A stretch of 64,000 nucleotides of DNA from Serratia silvae. GTDB taxonomy: Bacteria; Pseudomonadota; Gammaproteobacteria; Enterobacterales; Enterobacteriaceae. The stretch covers positions 62,001 through 126,000 of the forward strand of contig NZ_JAGQDC010000011.1 of NCBI RefSeq assembly GCF_023282985.1, given 5' to 3'. This document shows positions 61,791 through 64,000 of the stretch, piece by piece. The notes under the pieces are model-generated. The model was not told the DNA's origin. It saw nothing but the letters and a program-made list of their open reading frames with translations, and searched no databases. Made by a program: the position numbers and the translations under genes. How positions within the stretch are numbered: the stretch's first letter is position 1; every line of letters begins with the position of its first letter.

Positions 61791-62803
61791 ACCTCAGCCA
61801 GATCGGCAAACCTCAGCGCCATTGGGCCTTCAGCCTGTGGCCGTTGTTGCTGTTCTTTGTTCTGCTGGCGGCGGGGGCCAAATGGGTTTGGCATTACTGG
61901 CCGCAGCTATTGATGCAAAGCGTGGTGTGGCAGAAAGGGCTACATCAGGAAATGGCGGCGTTGCTGCAACAGGTAAAGGCTGCTCCCCAGCAGGCGGGAG
62001 TGGCGCTGATGCTGTTCAGCCTAGGCTATGGCGTGTTGCATGCCTTGGGGCCGGGCCACGGTAAAGTGGTGATCGCCACCTATCTGGCTACCCACCCGGC
62101 AAGGTTGAAAAGCAGCCTGAAGCTGACGTTTGCTGCCTCCGTGGTGCAGGGATTGGTCGCGATTGCCCTGGTCACGCTAGTGCTGGTGGTGCTGCAACTC
62201 TCTTCCCGCCAGTTGCATCAAAGCAGTTTCTGGTTGGAGAAGGGCAGTTTTATTCTGGTGATCCTGCTTGGTGGCTTGTTGACCTGGCGTGCGTTAAAGC
62301 GCTTGTTTAGGGCGGTGAAAGCCATGTGGCCTCGGCCTGCGCTGCGTATCAACAGCTTGCAGCCTCTGCCAGCCGATCATGTGCATAGCGCGAATTGTGG
62401 TTGCGGCCACCGGCATTTACCGAGCGATGAGGAACTGCAAGCTGGCAATGATTGGCGTACCAAAACGGCGATTGTGCTGGCAATGGGGCTACGGCCTTGC
62501 TCCGGGGCGATCCTGGTATTGCTGTTTTCCAAGGTGATCGGCGTTTTTACCTGGGGCGTGTTGTCGGCACTGGCCATGGCACTGGGTACCTCGATCACGA
62601 TTTCCGGGTTGGCGCTGTTGGTGCATTACAGCCGTAAGCTGGCGATACGCATCAGCCGTCAGCGCGCACCGGCGGCCTGGAGTGCGGTTGCCTGGGGGGT
62701 GTTGGCGTTAGCCGGAGGTTTAATCTTGCTGTTTGCCGGTGTGCTGCTGTACGTCAGTGCTCAGCCGGAATTTGGCGGCGGGATACGACCTTTTTCCCGT
62801 TGA
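61781..62803 (+). CDS. zevB: ZevB-like NicO-family metal transporter
   Basis: A 340-residue inner-membrane protein of the RcnA/NicO family, with about six membrane segments and the motif HALGPGHGKVVIATYLATHP, plus a second metal-type segment (HVHSANCGCGHRHLP, about residues 205-220) and GLRPCSGAILVLL. Paired with zevA and behind a Zur box, it is more likely zinc uptake than nickel/cobalt efflux, but the family as such covers both. Confidence 0.85.
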   Translation: MSVNLSQIGKPQRHWAFSLWPLLLFFVLLAAGAKWVWHYWPQLLMQSVVWQKGLHQEMAALLQQVKAAPQQAGVALMLFSLGYGVLHALGPGHGKVVIATYLATHPARLKSSLKLTFAASVVQGLVAIALVTLVLVVLQLSSRQLHQSSFWLEKGSFILVILLGGLLTWRALKRLFRAVKAMWPRPALRINSLQPLPADHVHSANCGCGHRHLPSDEELQAGNDWRTKTAIVLAMGLRPCSGAILVLLFSKVIGVFTWGVLSALAMALGTSITISGLALLVHYSRKLAIRISRQRAPAAWSAVAWGVLALAGGLILLFAGVLLYVSAQPEFGGGIRPFSR

Positions 62804-62895
62804 TCGCGAGATTAAATATTGAACAAATAGATAGCATAAGTAAAATAACCTAATGTAATCCCTCAGGATTTCTTATAAAGAAAGAGAGGTTTATC

Positions 62896-63279
62896 ATTAG
62901 TTTCTATGAGTTCCAAGCCAGATTCCGGCGTATCTATCAGGAAAATATAGCCTGGAAGTTATTGCGCACGAATAACGCTCCGCTGATATTGGCTTTCGTC
63001 GCCGATCTGTTCAGTGAGGAAAATGAAGTGCCCTATGGGCGTGCCCGCATTCTGTTGGACAGCATCCTTGAACAGTGCCGCCTCCAGGGCGTTTGGATCA
63101 CCGAAAGCCCGGCAACCAGCTATCTGAATCAATGGATCCAGGCAGGGTGGTTACGTGAGTTGGACGGCCAACTGACCAAAACCGATGCCTGTGAATTTGA
63201 AAGCCTGTCTTTTAGGGGAACGCCCTTTTCCCATACGTGTTTCGCTGAAACCACCGACGAATCGGGCAATATTAGCTGA
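62896..63279 (+). pseudogene. jetA: Truncated Wadjet JetA (DUF3375-like) fragment
   Basis: The frame reads ISFYEFQARFRRIYQENIAW-KLLRTNNAPLILAFVADLF and ends in TDACEF before it leaves homology and meets a stop at 63277-63279. Conserved features are the W-x-LLR-x-NAPLI segment and the GWLR word of DUF3375, the JetA subunit of the Wadjet anti-plasmid SMC system. Full JetA has several hundred residues; here about 100 remain. There is no ATG or usual start at the N-terminus: ribosome site GAGAGG (62884-62889) is followed by ATT/ATC, so the start appears mutated. The first usable start, TTG at 62962, would cut the conserved part. Assignment to JetA is from motif memory, not a search. Confidence 0.72.
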
Positions 63280-64000
63280 CCTGGCGCATTTTCAGCGCTA
63301 CGTCGGTGCCTGGCGGCAATTTCCGCAGCAGCAATGGCTTGAGTGGGAAGAGCGTAATTATCGAACGTTGGGGAGCCAGCGGGTGCCGATGGCGTTGGTG
63401 CTTGAGGATATCACCAGCTTGCTGGCTTATCTGGGGAAAGAGGCACAAGCCCGCAGTGATAGCTGGGTACGAAATATGACGCCATTATTGGCGATAGAGG
63501 CCAAATTGTACCCGGTATTGGTGAATTATCTGGAGTTGTTAGCCTCGTTGTCCCCGATAGATATTCAGCGGTTGCAGCAGTTAATTCCTCAGCTTAAACC
63601 CGGTATGGGGAATGGGCAGTATCTACGTGCTTTACCGCTGCAAGGCGTCGATACCAAATTTGTAGAGCAATATGTTCGCTTGATTAGCGATCTGCTCGAT
63701 TGCCTGCATGATGGGGTGATCAAAGCGCAAGGGGGTTTGGCTAACTGGCTGGATGTTAAAGGTAATCATAAAGGCTGGTTAACGGTACGCCCGCTATGCG
63801 CCGCCGCGCAGGTCAGGTTGGGGGGATTAGGGTTGTTGCAGTTAACGGTGGATGAGCTGCGACAACAACCGTTACCGGCCAAACATATTCTGGTGGTGGA
63901 GAATGTGCAGTCAGGATTGGGATTACCCTTATTGGCAGATACGATAGCGGTATCCGGCGGAGGGAAGAATGTCAGTTGGCTGGATGCACCCTGGCTGGCC
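63203..64000 (+). pseudogene. jetD: Wadjet JetD (DUF3322/DUF2220) gene without N-terminus, open at window end
   Basis: In a different frame from the JetA fragment, 266 stop-free codons run to the window edge. They read from FPIRVSLKPPTNRAILADL through WLEWEERNYRTLGSQRVP, LRALPLQGVDTKFVEQYVRL and PAKHILVVENVQSGLGLPLL to SWLDAPWLA, the pattern of JetD, the Wadjet nuclease subunit related to topoisomerase VI. The first 20-30 residues are missing and there is no start codon near the junction. JetB, JetC and most of JetA, which normally lie between, are absent. So the locus is a deletion remnant of jetABCD. Confidence 0.75.

Overview
The window looks like part of an Enterobacterales chromosome, most likely Serratia or a close Yersiniaceae relative. 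This is inferred from gene order (smpB-ratAB-bamE-recN-nadK-grpE, rpoE-rseABC-lepAB-rnc-era-recO-pdxJ-acpS, tadA-mltF-purL-glmY-glrK-qseG-glrR-glnB, hmp/glyA-hcaT-csiE), from near-identity of many proteins to their E. coli counterparts, from ERIC repeats, and from a SpdH-type spermidine dehydrogenase, an enzyme known from Serratia marcescens. The sequence alone does not prove the species.

Region by region. Positions 1-5507 are one end of an AT-rich genomic island inserted at the 3' end of the tmRNA gene. They hold a large SIR2-domain protein (probable NAD-consuming anti-phage effector) and a P4-type integrase. From 5508 to 16548 is core DNA: ssrA and smpB (trans-translation), ratA-ratB, bamE, recN with LexA boxes, nadK, grpE with a heat-shock promoter, ung, grcA with paired FNR sites, srmB, trmN6 and nadB. 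From 16600 to 28663 come the envelope-stress operon rpoE-rseABC with a sigma-E promoter and a short coupled leader ORF, an uncharacterised membrane protein, lepA-lepB, rnc-era-recO, pdxJ-acpS, yfhL and an RpiR-type regulator. From 28907 to 43786 come pgpC, yiaY, tadA, mltF, purL, and a complete GlrK/QseG/GlrR system next to its small-RNA target glmY, which is preceded by a sigma-54 promoter and three GlrR-type boxes; nadE and glnB follow.

Positions 43977-55446 form a polyamine-catabolism locus: a LysR regulator, two gamma-aminobutyraldehyde-type dehydrogenases, an ydcSTUV ABC importer, a Tat-exported spermidine dehydrogenase and a tri-haem cytochrome c. Inferred scheme: SpdH oxidises spermidine outside the cytoplasm and passes electrons to the cytochrome; the ABC importer brings in polyamines or amino-aldehyde; the dehydrogenases make GABA or related acids. 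After it come hmp (NsrR box) and glyA (divergent), hcaT, csiE, and a zevAB-type zinc pair behind a perfect Zur-type palindrome.

The window ends in a broken Wadjet (JetABCD) defence locus. About 100 codons of a JetA-like gene without a normal start codon are joined out of frame to a JetD-like gene that has lost its N-terminus; jetB, jetC and most of jetA are gone. Four ERIC elements (one with an insertion, one a deletion remnant) lie in intergenic spaces.
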